DNA from: Bacillota bacterium
Lineage (GTDB): Bacteria; Bacillota; Negativicutes; Sporomusales; Sporomusaceae
Length of the DNA stretch: 64,000 nucleotides
Direction: 5' to 3'
Assembly (NCBI GenBank): GCA_017889705.1
Contig: JAGGAB010000004.1
Coordinates: forward strand, 62,001 to 126,000
Under the pieces are notes generated by a model. The model worked only from the letters and a program-made list of their open reading frames with translations. It made no database searches and was not told where the DNA came from. Shown here piece by piece: positions 15,631 to 23,620 of this stretch. A program made the translations under genes and the position numbers. How positions within the stretch are numbered: position 1 is the first letter of the stretch; each line of letters starts with the position of its first letter.

Positions 15631-18600
15631 ATGGCAAAGTTTTTTATTAACAGACCAATCTTTGCGATTGTTATATCTATACTTATTACGATGATTGGCG
15701 GTATTGCCGCCTTCTTTCTGCCAATTGCCCAATACCCGCAAATTACGCCGCCGCAGGTTAGCGTTAGTACCACTTATACCGGTGCTAATGCCGATGTTGT
15801 GGAGAAAACAGTAGCGCAGGTTATTGAGCAGCAGGCTAACGGCGTAGAAGGTGCAGTCTCGATGGCATCCACCAGTGCCGATACAGGCAGGTATACGCTC
15901 AGTGTCAAATTTGAACTAGGACAAAATCCTGATATGGTGACAATGTACACCCAAAACCGGGTGGCTCAGGCCAATGCCGGTTTGCCGCAAGATGTGCAGC
16001 AGGCAGGGGTAACAACCAATAAAGTTTCGCCTGATACGTCACTGTTTTTTTCATTGGTTTCCCCTAATGGTAATTATGATAGTGTCTTTCTTAAGAACTA
16101 TGGCAGTATCAATATCATTGATGACATTCGCAGGGTTAAAGGTGTAGGCGATGTAACCGAATATGGTACGGATTTCAGTATGCGTATTTGGCTTAAACCG
16201 GATAAACTGGCTCAAATGGGCATAACAGCTGCTGATATTTCCAGTGCCATCAAAGAGCAGAATGTGCAGGCTCCTGCCGGTACTATCGGTCAACTTCCTT
16301 CATTACCCAAGCAGGAATTCCAGTATACTGCCAGTGTGCAGGGGCGTCTGGTTACCGAAGACGATTTCAGAAAAATCATCATTCGTTCGCAGCCTGATGG
16401 TTCGGCTATCCGTTTGGGTGATATTGCTACAGTCGAATTAAGTGCTAAAGACAATAGCTTTAAAAGCAGTTTTGACGGCAAGGATGCTGTGGTGTTTGCT
16501 GTACAGCTGACAACCGAAGCTAATGCGCTTGAGACAATCGGCAATGTGCGCAAAGTTATCGAGGATGCGGCTACCCGTTTCCCGCCTGATATGGAATACC
16601 GTATCTTAAATGATAATACCAAATATATCAGAGAGTCCCTGGAGAAAGTGTTTCATACTTTTGTCGAAGCACTTGCTCTGGTGCTTATCATTGTTTATCT
16701 GTTCCTCCAGAACTGGCGGGCTACCATGATCCCGATGCTGGCCATTCCGGTGTCCTTGATCGGAACCTTTGGTGCCTTTGTAATATTAGGGTTTTCCATT
16801 AATACGCTGACGTTGTTTGCTATGGTATTGGCTATTGGCTTGGTCGTCGATGATGCCATTGTTGTTGTCGAGGCAGTTGAGCATCATATGCGCTATTCCA
16901 AGCTTAATCCTAGGGAAGCAACCATCAGAGCCATGGAAGATGTATCCGGTCCGGTTATCGCGATTGCGTTCGTACTGGCGTCGGTGTTTATCCCAGTTGC
17001 CTTTTTCTCGGGCACGACCGGTGTTCTGTATAAACAATTTGCCTTGACAATTGCTGTATCTATGGGCTTGTCGGCTATTGTTGCCTTATCGCTGACTCCT
17101 GCTTTATGTACAATGCTGTTAAAGCCGTATACCGGCGAAAAGCGTACAGGTGTGATGGGGAGATTCTTTGACAGGTTCAATCTGTGGTTTGAAGCCTTGA
17201 CAGAAAAATATTCCCGTGGCGTGCAGCAGTCCATCCGCCGCGCCGGGTTATGGGGCGTCGGGTTACTAGTAATTGTCGTATTGTGTGTTGGGCTGATGCG
17301 TGTTATTCCGTCAACTTTTGTGCCCAACGAAGATCAAGGCTTCATGTTGTCTGTAGTCAGCCTGCCGGAAGGAGCTAATATGAACCGCACCCGGGCAATT
17401 GCCCAACAGGTAGGTGAGATCTATCGTTCACTGCCAGGCGTAAATACAAGCGGAGAGATTGTCGGTTATGATATACTGGCAGGCGGTTCAAAATCAAATG
17501 GCGCTTTGGTAATTGCCGGCATGAAGCCATGGGCAGAGCGTACAACCCCAGACTCGCAGTTAAATGCCGTTATTGGGCAGGCTATGGCGAAAGTCAGCCA
17601 GATACCGGAAGCTACGGTGTTTGCTTTCAACCCACCGGCACTGCCAGGTATCGGTACTGTCGGCGGCCTAACGCTGATGATTCAGGACAGGGGTGCGGTA
17701 GGTATAGCAGAAATGAGTGATGTATCTAAGCAGTTCATTGCTGCTGCCAGAAAGCGTCCGGAAATAGCTATGGCACAGTCCAGTTTCCGGGCAGATACGC
17801 CGTCTTACCGCTATGATGTTAATCGTGAGAAAGCCAAGGCGTTAGGGGTACCTGTTCAGGACGTGTTTACGGCACTGCAAACCTTCCTGGGTGGTGTGCA
17901 GGTAAATGACTTCAACCGCTTTGGGCGTACCTATAAGGTTATGATGCAGGCACAGCCGGAATTCCGGGCTGATGTTGATGCAACCCGCTTTTTCTATGTG
18001 AGAAGTTCTGCTGGTACGATGGTACCTCTTAATACACTGGTTACACCGGTTGCCACCAGCGGTCAGACGTTGATAAAACGCTATAATGGCTATCCGGCTA
18101 TGCAGATTAATGCCACCGCAGCCCCGGGTTATAGCTCAGGTCAGGCCATGAAGGCACTGGAAGAAGTGTCAGCTGAAGTACTGCCTAAGACCTTTACCTA
18201 TGAGTGGGCAGATTCCAGCCGGGAAGAAAAGCTTTCCGGCGGTCAGACTCCCTATATATTCGGATTTGGTTTGCTATTTGTGTTCTTGTGTTTGGCTGCG
18301 TTGTATGAAAGCTGGAATATACCGTTTGCTGTACTGCTATCGGTTCCTACCGGCATTTTAGGCGCTACTACGCTGGTTTATGCCCGTGGACTGGAAAATA
18401 GCATCTATATGCAGATTGGTTTGGTTATGCTTATCGGTCTGGCAGCCAAAAATGCCATTTTGATTGTCGAGTATGCCAAAGTCAGAACAGACAAAGGCAT
18501 GGAGCCGGTGCAGGCAGCTGTTGAGGCTGCTAAACTCAGGCTGCGGCCGATCCTGATGACCTCGATGGCGTTCATTTTAGGTTGTATTCCGCTCGCAATA

Positions 18601-18765
18601 TCAACCGGTGCCGGTTCGGCCGCCCGTTCCGCCCTGGGAACAACGGTTGTTGGCGGTATGACCTTTGCTACCGCGTTTAGTATCTTCCTGGTGCCGGTGC
18701 TGTTCGTTATTATTGAATACGGTGCTGCCAAAATTAAGGCCTACCGGGTAGCCGGCAAGGCTTAG
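15631..18765 (+). CDS. RND multidrug efflux permease, HAE1 family (AcrB-like)
   Basis: 1044 residues, full length for hydrophobe/amphiphile exporters. Proton-relay residues are at the same numbers as in E. coli AcrB: D407 and D408 in GLVVDDAIVVVE and K940 in LAAKNAILIVEYAK. The N-terminal MAKFFINRPIFAIVISI and the loops PQVSVSTTYTGANA and ALPGIGTVGGLTL are typical. Twelve membrane helices and two large periplasmic loops are expected. It drives drug/proton antiport with the AcrA-like partner. No outer-membrane factor gene follows, and a terminator comes right after, so a TolC-type protein must be supplied from elsewhere. Confidence 0.96.
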   Translation: MAKFFINRPIFAIVISILITMIGGIAAFFLPIAQYPQITPPQVSVSTTYTGANADVVEKTVAQVIEQQANGVEGAVSMASTSADTGRYTLSVKFELGQNPDMVTMYTQNRVAQANAGLPQDVQQAGVTTNKVSPDTSLFFSLVSPNGNYDSVFLKNYGSINIIDDIRRVKGVGDVTEYGTDFSMRIWLKPDKLAQMGITAADISSAIKEQNVQAPAGTIGQLPSLPKQEFQYTASVQGRLVTEDDFRKIIIRSQPDGSAIRLGDIATVELSAKDNSFKSSFDGKDAVVFAVQLTTEANALETIGNVRKVIEDAATRFPPDMEYRILNDNTKYIRESLEKVFHTFVEALALVLIIVYLFLQNWRATMIPMLAIPVSLIGTFGAFVILGFSINTLTLFAMVLAIGLVVDDAIVVVEAVEHHMRYSKLNPREATIRAMEDVSGPVIAIAFVLASVFIPVAFFSGTTGVLYKQFALTIAVSMGLSAIVALSLTPALCTMLLKPYTGEKRTGVMGRFFDRFNLWFEALTEKYSRGVQQSIRRAGLWGVGLLVIVVLCVGLMRVIPSTFVPNEDQGFMLSVVSLPEGANMNRTRAIAQQVGEIYRSLPGVNTSGEIVGYDILAGGSKSNGALVIAGMKPWAERTTPDSQLNAVIGQAMAKVSQIPEATVFAFNPPALPGIGTVGGLTLMIQDRGAVGIAEMSDVSKQFIAAARKRPEIAMAQSSFRADTPSYRYDVNREKAKALGVPVQDVFTALQTFLGGVQVNDFNRFGRTYKVMMQAQPEFRADVDATRFFYVRSSAGTMVPLNTLVTPVATSGQTLIKRYNGYPAMQINATAAPGYSSGQAMKALEEVSAEVLPKTFTYEWADSSREEKLSGGQTPYIFGFGLLFVFLCLAALYESWNIPFAVLLSVPTGILGATTLVYARGLENSIYMQIGLVMLIGLAAKNAILIVEYAKVRTDKGMEPVQAAVEAAKLRLRPILMTSMAFILGCIPLAISTGAGSAARSALGTTVVGGMTFATAFSIFLVPVLFVIIEYGAAKIKAYRVAGKA

Positions 18766-18778
18766 CGAGTAAAGTCAA

Positions 18779-18816
18779 GAATCCCATGCAGTTTTTTAAA
18801 CTGTATGGGATTTTTT
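18779..18816 (+). terminator. intrinsic terminator of the RND operon
   Basis: AATCCCAT-CAGTTT and AAACTG-ATGGGATT form a hairpin ending in TTTTTT, starting 14 bp after the permease stop codon. Confidence 0.85.
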
Positions 18817-18926
18817 GTTGACTATTTTATTTTTCAAATAAAGATTTAATAAATTGCCGATAAAATGTAAAGAAATTCACGGTGATAGTGTAAGTGATGC
18901 AACAATAGCAATCAGGAGGTTTTCCA

Positions 18927-19211
18927 ATGGGATTACAACCACGACAAATCGAACTCGCCCAATCAGTTCCGGCCATTGTGGGGATACTGGCATCCAAAAG
19001 ACAGTCTTTGGTAGAACGTGCCGGCAGGGAAGCAGCCGATGTTATTGCAAATGCCGGATTAACTATTCGTGAACAGCAGGCAGCTATCGCGGTAGCTGAT
19101 TTGTTCTTGCAGTTTTGTCAGGAAGACCCCAATAATCAAAAATGGAGCGAACTCATGGAAGACGCTATTTTGCGGGAAGAAATGAATAATTTAAATACCT
19201 GTAAAGAGTAA
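18927..19211 (+). CDS. 94-residue hypothetical protein
   Basis: Soluble helical protein (IELAQSVPAIVGILASKRQSLVERAGREAADVIANAGLTIREQQAAIAVADLFLQFCQE). CAGGAGG with good spacing before the ATG supports translation. I know no family for it. It is monocistronic between terminators at 18779 and 19247. Confidence 0.65.
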   Translation: MGLQPRQIELAQSVPAIVGILASKRQSLVERAGREAADVIANAGLTIREQQAAIAVADLFLQFCQEDPNNQKWSELMEDAILREEMNNLNTCKE

Positions 19212-19246
19212 AGGGACGGCTCTCGTTATACAGAATAGTAACCTAA

Positions 19247-19287
19247 AAAAGGAGCAGGATAGTCAGTGTGACTATCCTGCTCCTTTT
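19247..19287. terminator. bidirectional terminator
   Basis: Perfect 18-bp stem (AAAAGGAGCAGGATAGTC with its complement), 5-nt loop, A-run on one side and T-run on the other. It separates two convergent genes. Confidence 0.9.
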
Positions 19288-19301
19288 GGTATAAGGGGAC
19301 A

Positions 19302-19841
19302 TTAGAATTTGTAGCTTGCGCCAAAACCAAGGCCGTCTGCTCTGGATAAACCGTCTTCTTTATAGGACTTGTAGCCAAGGTGAAGAGCAGTTTGTTTATT
19401 CAGGCTGTACTCCAGACCGGTTTGCCACTCGGTAGCAATACTGCTGGTGGTTACAGAGGCATAGCCGTCAACTTTGGAAGACAGGTTGGCATTAACACCA
19501 ACGCCATAAAACATTTTATTGGGGCCGTCACTATAGTTGCGGTTACCGGCAATCAGGCGTACATTGGGGTCAAGTTTATATTGTGCGTAGATATCGGTTG
19601 TGTGATCAGAAGAGCCGCCAGCTGAATAGGAATTAGCCTCAAGGCCAAGTACTAATTTATCGGTTACGCCATTTTCCAGATAGAAACTGTCATCATTAAA
19701 ATTATGGCCGGCAGTATCTAAGTTATAGTGGTTGTAACCAACCGAAGTTTCACTTTTTTGTAAATCAGTAATGGGAGCAGCAAAACTTACGCTTGATACT
19801 AACATCGTTCCTGCGAGAACGGTTAAAATTTTCTTTTTCAT
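19302..19841 (-). CDS. small outer-membrane beta-barrel protein
   Basis: 179 residues with a signal peptide (MKKKILTVLAGTMLVSSVSFA, cleavage after SFA). The mature part alternates polar and hydrophobic residues in about eight strands and ends in the aromatic signature GFGASYKF, the C-terminal Phe recognised by the BAM machinery. AGGAGAGG precedes the ATG. This is direct evidence for an outer membrane. Similar short barrels are abundant in Negativicutes; ligand or function is unknown. No porin-type SLH domain is present. Confidence 0.8.
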   Translation of the reverse strand: MKKKILTVLAGTMLVSSVSFAAPITDLQKSETSVGYNHYNLDTAGHNFNDDSFYLENGVTDKLVLGLEANSYSAGGSSDHTTDIYAQYKLDPNVRLIAGNRNYSDGPNKMFYGVGVNANLSSKVDGYASVTTSSIATEWQTGLEYSLNKQTALHLGYKSYKEDGLSRADGLGFGASYKF

Positions 19842-20068
19842 TATTATCCTCTCCTTACGGGATTAATCACCTAAGATTATGGAGGAGAACGGCAGGTGAT
19901 TAATTTCTAAATATATCGTAGCTGTGTTATCAGCTTACCCAAAGAATACCATGAAAATATGACAAAAATGTGACAACGTTTATTCACTATGCTTTGCCGG
20001 GATTGTTGTAAGGTGATAAAATAGTTAATAAGAGAACTGTAAGATAATACTGCAGCGAGGTGAATATA

Positions 20069-21055
20069 ATGAACTGCATTTTTTTTGACACGATAGGGCC
20101 GGAGATGAAGGCAATAATGGCTGGAGTGCAGCCTAAAGAGATTAATCTTGTGTTTTGGGACAGCCTAAGTGAACAGGAGCGGGCGGCGGCTTTGGCTACT
20201 GCAGATGCATTTATGGCGGCAACGTATTTAGTTACTGCTGAGCTGATGCAACAAGCGCCACATCTTAAGATTGTTCAAAAATTAGGTGTTGGTGTTGATA
20301 ATTTTGATGCTAAGGCGGCTACGGCACGAGGGATTGCTGTAGGCAATGTTCCAGGCGGAAATGCCAATGGAGTTGCCGAATTAACAATTGGGATGATACT
20401 TGATCTTTACCGACATATTAGCATCTTGAATCAAGCTACTAAAAAAGGCGAATGGCTGATGTGGGCGTACCGTTCTTGTTCATATGAAATAAAGGGGAAA
20501 ATCCACGGTATTGTGGGTTTTGGCCATACCGGGCGGGAAACTGCGCGTTTATCGCGAGCTTTTGGCAGTTCGATATTGTATTATAGTTCCCGGCAAGCGT
20601 CTGCTGAGGTTGAGGCCGAGTATGGGGCCAGCTATGTTTCGCTGGAAGAGCTCTTACATAAAGCTGATATTGTAAGTATTCATGTTCCATTGGTGGCGCA
20701 GACTACCAACTTAATTAATAAGGATACATTAGCATTGATGAAGCCTAACGCCATTTTAGTTAATGTTTCGCGGGGTAATGTTGTAAATGAGACCGATCTT
20801 TATGAAGCCTTGGCGGAAAACCGGCTTTTGGGGGCTGCCGTGGATGTGTGGGCTAAGGAGCCGGTGGGTGCTGACAATCCTTTGCTAAAACTTGATAATG
20901 TAATTGCGTTGCCGCATGTGGGTGGCGGAACTGTGGATGCAGCTATTAATATCTATGCCGCATGTTTTGCCAATATCTATGCTTGCTTTTCCGGACAAAA
21001 CTATCACCGGGTGAATGTATTGCCTACTGACACGGTCGGCAAGGGGAAAGTGTAA
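20069..21055 (+). CDS. D-isomer-specific 2-hydroxyacid dehydrogenase
   Basis: 328 residues from the ATG at 20069 (GCGAGGTG upstream; a GTG three codons earlier is less well placed). The NAD-binding loop GIVGFGHTGRETARL lies near residue 148; catalytic triad candidates are R in NVSRGNVV, E in VWAKEPVG and H in LPHVGGGTV, all in the family positions. The enzyme reduces a 2-keto acid to a D-2-hydroxy acid or the reverse (phosphoglycerate, glyoxylate/hydroxypyruvate or lactate type). The overall length and lack of an ACT domain fit a glyoxylate/hydroxypyruvate-reductase-like or short SerA-like form. It stands alone. Confidence 0.88.
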   Translation: MNCIFFDTIGPEMKAIMAGVQPKEINLVFWDSLSEQERAAALATADAFMAATYLVTAELMQQAPHLKIVQKLGVGVDNFDAKAATARGIAVGNVPGGNANGVAELTIGMILDLYRHISILNQATKKGEWLMWAYRSCSYEIKGKIHGIVGFGHTGRETARLSRAFGSSILYYSSRQASAEVEAEYGASYVSLEELLHKADIVSIHVPLVAQTTNLINKDTLALMKPNAILVNVSRGNVVNETDLYEALAENRLLGAAVDVWAKEPVGADNPLLKLDNVIALPHVGGGTVDAAINIYAACFANIYACFSGQNYHRVNVLPTDTVGKGKV

Positions 21056-21189
21056 ACCCGAACGTTTGTAAAAAAAACAAGAAAAAAGGAGAAAAAGACC
21101 AGAAAACCAGGACCAAGGTCCCTGGAATGATTTTACATAGTGTGTTATGCTTAAGTTACGATACTATAAGCATAAGGGGGCCGGAGCAT

Positions 21190-21297
21190 ATGATTGATTA
21201 TATTTTTACGTTTTGTGCTTTTGCCATTTTTGCTCTATGCGTTTGCGGTATCCTTGTGACCTTGTTTAATAATGTGTTTAGACCGGATAAGTGGTGA
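21190..21297 (+). CDS. 35-residue single-span membrane peptide
   Basis: Translated by eye: MIDYIFTFCAFAIFALCVC then GILVTLFNNVFRPDKW. One membrane helix with a short basic C-terminal tail, preceded by AAGGGGGCCGGAG. Size resembles accessory subunits of larger membrane complexes (KdpF or CydX type), but the residues do not allow assignment and no partner gene is adjacent. A long hairpin follows at 21328. Confidence 0.5.
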   Translation: MIDYIFTFCAFAIFALCVCGILVTLFNNVFRPDKW

Positions 21298-21327
21298 ACG
21301 GAAAAAAGTGAACACACGTGAATAATT

Positions 21328-21380
21328 AAAGGACGATTATGTGTCGTATGATTAATCATCCAGCACATAACCGTCCTTTT
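21328..21380. terminator. terminator hairpin between convergent genes
   Basis: AAAGGACG-TTATGTG pairs with CACATAA-CGTCCTTT and is followed by TTTG; an inner GATTAATC palindrome fills the loop. It serves the small membrane peptide gene and the minus-strand SH3 gene. Confidence 0.8.
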
Positions 21381-21401
21381 GTGCTTTTGTGAGGTTTAGA
21401 A

Positions 21402-21686
21402 TTAGCGCTGGTAATCCTTGGGGCTTAGCTTGTGACTGATGATCCAGCCATGGTTTCCCTTGTGTTCAACCTCCCAAAACTGGCCGTCAGCAGACTTCTC
21501 AAAAACCTTGACAACATCGCCTTTTTTTAAGACTTCGATGACTGCAGCGTCAGGAGCCGGTTCGGCAAACAATTTGACTTTATCAGTATTGGTTATTGCG
21601 GAAAAGACGGCCTGAGCCGGCAAAACAATACAGGTTACTAAGACAAGCAGCAAAAGTAATCTAGACAAAAAAACTGTGTGTTTCAA
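21402..21686 (-). CDS. secreted bacterial SH3-domain protein
   Basis: 94 residues. Signal peptide MKHTVFLSRLLLLLVLVTCI... cleaved near PAQA (about residue 26), then one SH3b domain: VKLFAEPAPDAAVIEVLKKGDVVKVFEKSADGQFWEVEHKGNHGWIISHKL, with the typical GDxV..W..V...G..GWI pattern. Such domains bind peptidoglycan or proteins in the envelope, so it is probably periplasmic. Monocistronic. Confidence 0.8.
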   Translation of the reverse strand: MKHTVFLSRLLLLLVLVTCIVLPAQAVFSAITNTDKVKLFAEPAPDAAVIEVLKKGDVVKVFEKSADGQFWEVEHKGNHGWIISHKLSPKDYQR

Positions 21687-21815
21687 AATAATGCCTCCAC
21701 TCGAAAGAATGTCATACAGAGATCTGTTATATAGTTGTTACTACGATAAACTACTATAACATTCACCAAAGTTAAGCGGAAATCCTATGTGTTTGTCACA
21801 ATTTTGTTATTGTTT

Positions 21816-22007
21816 ATGGATAAAATTAAACATATAAAAGGTACTGTTATATTTTACAATGACTCGGATGAATTAGTAAGTGTTAGTTTTATGCGTGGCG
21901 ACACCTTCGTTGTTTTACGTGATGATGATCGGGATTATGAGAGTCGCGACGATTTCTTTTATTCCTGGCTAAAGATATTACTGATTCATGAAATAGCAAA
22001 TAGCTAA
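21816..22007 (+). CDS. 63-residue hypothetical protein
   Basis: An acidic small protein starting MDKIKHIKGTVIFYND, with a D/E/R-rich middle (RDDDRDYESRDDFF) and a hydrophobic C-terminal helix. The ATG at 21816 has no strong ribosome site, and upstream in-frame GTG/TTG codons exist, so the start is uncertain. A clean terminator right after the stop supports a real transcript. No family recognised. Confidence 0.5.
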   Translation: MDKIKHIKGTVIFYNDSDELVSVSFMRGDTFVVLRDDDRDYESRDDFFYSWLKILLIHEIANS

Positions 22008-22011
22008 GGTG

Positions 22012-22050
22012 AACTGCCTGGCAGCAAATAAGCTGTCAGGCAGTTTTTTA
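22012..22050 (+). terminator. intrinsic terminator
   Basis: AACTGCCTG-CAGC and GCTG-CAGGCAGTT with a TTTTTT tail, 5 bp after the 63-residue gene. Confidence 0.85.
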
Positions 22051-22156
22051 GTCCCCATTACGTAAAAGATCTGAAAGGCTTGTAGGGATTTAGCATTTAA
22101 GTGCGAATAAATATAATATATTGCAATGTTCAGAAAGCTAGGGGAATTGTAAATTC

Positions 22157-22275
22157 GACTAAGCTTCAGATGGGGTTTTAACCCCACCTGAAGCTTAGTC
22201 GAATTATCCAGGGACTTAGCTGTTCTTTACTCCCGTTTACAGCGGTCGGGAGTATTAGAACGGGTTAGTCATCGG
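22157..22275 (+). repeat. structured repeat, full A+B form (copy 3)
   Basis: The best-formed copy. Module A has a perfect 13-bp outer stem (GACTAAGCTTCAG with CTGAAGCTTAGTC) and an inner TGGGG/CCCCA stem. Module B carries ATCCAGGGACTTA, stem GTTCT/AGAAC and ACTCCCG/CGGGAGT, and ends GTTAGTCATCGG. It ends 20 bp before the start of the next gene, so it lies in that gene's leader. Confidence 0.9.
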
Positions 22276-22295
22276 GTAAAGAGGAGAGAAGCCTA

Positions 22296-22589
22296 ATGGC
22301 GGATATGCTGGAAGATTACAAGTACTTATTTGCATTGCATTTACAGGATATCAGCAAGCGTTATGGCTTGCTTTATTATGATGTGCTTAGAGGCAAGATG
22401 CCGGATAAGGTTCAGGAAGTGTATGCCGAAGGTCTGGCGAGGGTATTTGAATATATGAAATTGTGTCATGGGCTGGAGATGGAAGATGTGATGGCAGTGC
22501 ATGAAACTGTGATTGAAACGGCCTTGGTGGAATTCGTCATGCTGACATTGCATACTGCAACCGTTGACAAGCCACAGCCATTGCACTAA
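22296..22589 (+). CDS. 97-residue hypothetical protein
   Basis: Soluble, helical and acidic (DMLEDYKYLFALHLQDISKRYGLLYYDVLRGKMPDKVQEVYAEGLARVFEYMKLCHGLEMEDVMAVHETVIETALVEF). GAGGAGAG about 8 nt before the ATG. It lies immediately downstream of a full structured repeat and 44 bp upstream of the RibU-like gene. No family recognised. Confidence 0.65.
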   Translation: MADMLEDYKYLFALHLQDISKRYGLLYYDVLRGKMPDKVQEVYAEGLARVFEYMKLCHGLEMEDVMAVHETVIETALVEFVMLTLHTATVDKPQPLH

Positions 22590-22633
22590 GCTAGTATACA
22601 TACAAGTTTGGTGCAGATTGGCAGGGAGAGTAA

Positions 22634-23212
22634 ATGCAGATTAGCATGATATATACAACGCGGGTGGCAATTTTGGCAAGTGCAGCTACAATTTTAATGC
22701 TGTTGGAGGTTCCGGTAATTTTTATGCCGCCATTTTTAAAACTGGATTTTAGCGATATTCCCGCCATTATTGGTGCGTTTGCGCTGGGGCCGCTGGCCGG
22801 ATGCCTGATTGTGTTACTGAAAAATATGTTACATGTCAGTTATACGCAAACAGCAGGAATTGGAGAGATGGCCAATTTTTTAGTTGGCACAGGTTTTGTT
22901 GTTCCTGCGGCTTGTATATATTCCGGCAGTAAGAGTCGTAAGCGGGCGTTGCTGGCACTTATCGCCGGTACGCTGTCTATGACTTTGGTGGCGGCGGCCG
23001 TAAATTATTGGATTCTCATTCCGCTGTATCAGACAGCTTTGAAGCTGCCGCTGGAGGCCATAATTACGATGGGGCGGGCGGCAAATCCTCAGATTGTTGA
23101 TCTTAAGACCTTTATTGTTTTTGCCATTATACCGTTTAATCTGTTGAAAGGCAGTGTTGTTTCGGTGATTACGTTACTGGTGTACAAAAAGATGTCCCCA
23201 ATTTTGCATTAA
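22634..23212 (+). CDS. ECF transporter S component (RibU-like)
   Basis: 192 residues, about six membrane helices. The stretch PPFLKLDFSDIPAIIGAFALGPLAGCLIVLLKNMLH is the signature of RibU-type S components, which bind riboflavin and dock on the shared EcfAAT energy module. The ATG follows GGGAGAG. No FMN riboswitch is visible upstream, so regulation differs from classical ribU and the substrate should be treated as probable. EcfA/EcfT genes are not in the window. Confidence 0.85.
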   Translation: MQISMIYTTRVAILASAATILMLLEVPVIFMPPFLKLDFSDIPAIIGAFALGPLAGCLIVLLKNMLHVSYTQTAGIGEMANFLVGTGFVVPAACIYSGSKSRKRALLALIAGTLSMTLVAAAVNYWILIPLYQTALKLPLEAIITMGRAANPQIVDLKTFIVFAIIPFNLLKGSVVSVITLLVYKKMSPILH

Positions 23213-23227
23213 TGTAAGGAGTAGACT

Positions 23228-23467
23228 ATGTCAGAAGAAAAGCAGGGTGGAATCAAAACCGGGATTTATCGCCATTATAAAGGAAATTTGTATCATGTTA
23301 TTGGTGAGGCCATTCACAGTGAAACCGAGGAATTGCTGGTTATCTACCGGGCGCTATATGGCGAGTATAAACTGTGGGTACGGCCTAAAGCCATGTTTTT
23401 TGAGACTGTCGAGGTCGCAGGCAAAATAGTACCTCGCTTCGCCTTGGAAGTAAAAGTCGACAACTGA
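23228..23467 (+). CDS. DUF1653-domain protein
   Basis: 79 residues. The pattern KTGIYRHYKGNLYHVIGEAIHSETEELLVIYRALYGEYKLWVRPKAMFFETVE is the compact beta-rich DUF1653 domain (pattern: G.Y.H.KG..Y.V...A.HSET.E..VvY..LY....lWVRP..MF), whose function is unknown. AAGGAG precedes the ATG. It is 15 bp after the RibU-like gene, so it is probably co-transcribed. Confidence 0.85.
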   Translation: MSEEKQGGIKTGIYRHYKGNLYHVIGEAIHSETEELLVIYRALYGEYKLWVRPKAMFFETVEVAGKIVPRFALEVKVDN

Positions 23468-23520
23468 GTGCAAAAAGATAGCAATTTTGGCGGGTTGATA
23501 ATTCGTTATAAGTATAGTAA

Positions 23521-23558
23521 ACTGAAAAATGATGCAAAAAGGTGCATAATTTTTCAGT
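23521..23558. promoter_or_regulatory. inverted repeat upstream of tctC
   Basis: ACTGAAAAAT-ATGCA and TGCAT-ATTTTTCAGT pair around a 6-nt centre, 62 bp before the tctC start. There is no T-run after it, so an operator or 5'-leader hairpin is more likely than a terminator. Confidence 0.5.
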
Positions 23559-23620
23559 GTCTGAATATTTTGAAACGGGAAAGCACCTAGTAAGGAAGTA
23601 CAAAACTTTATAGGGGGAGA

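Noticed and set aside
22634..23212. FMN riboswitch before the RibU-like gene
   Set aside because: None of the conserved FMN aptamer segments is present; the upstream element is the structured repeat instead.
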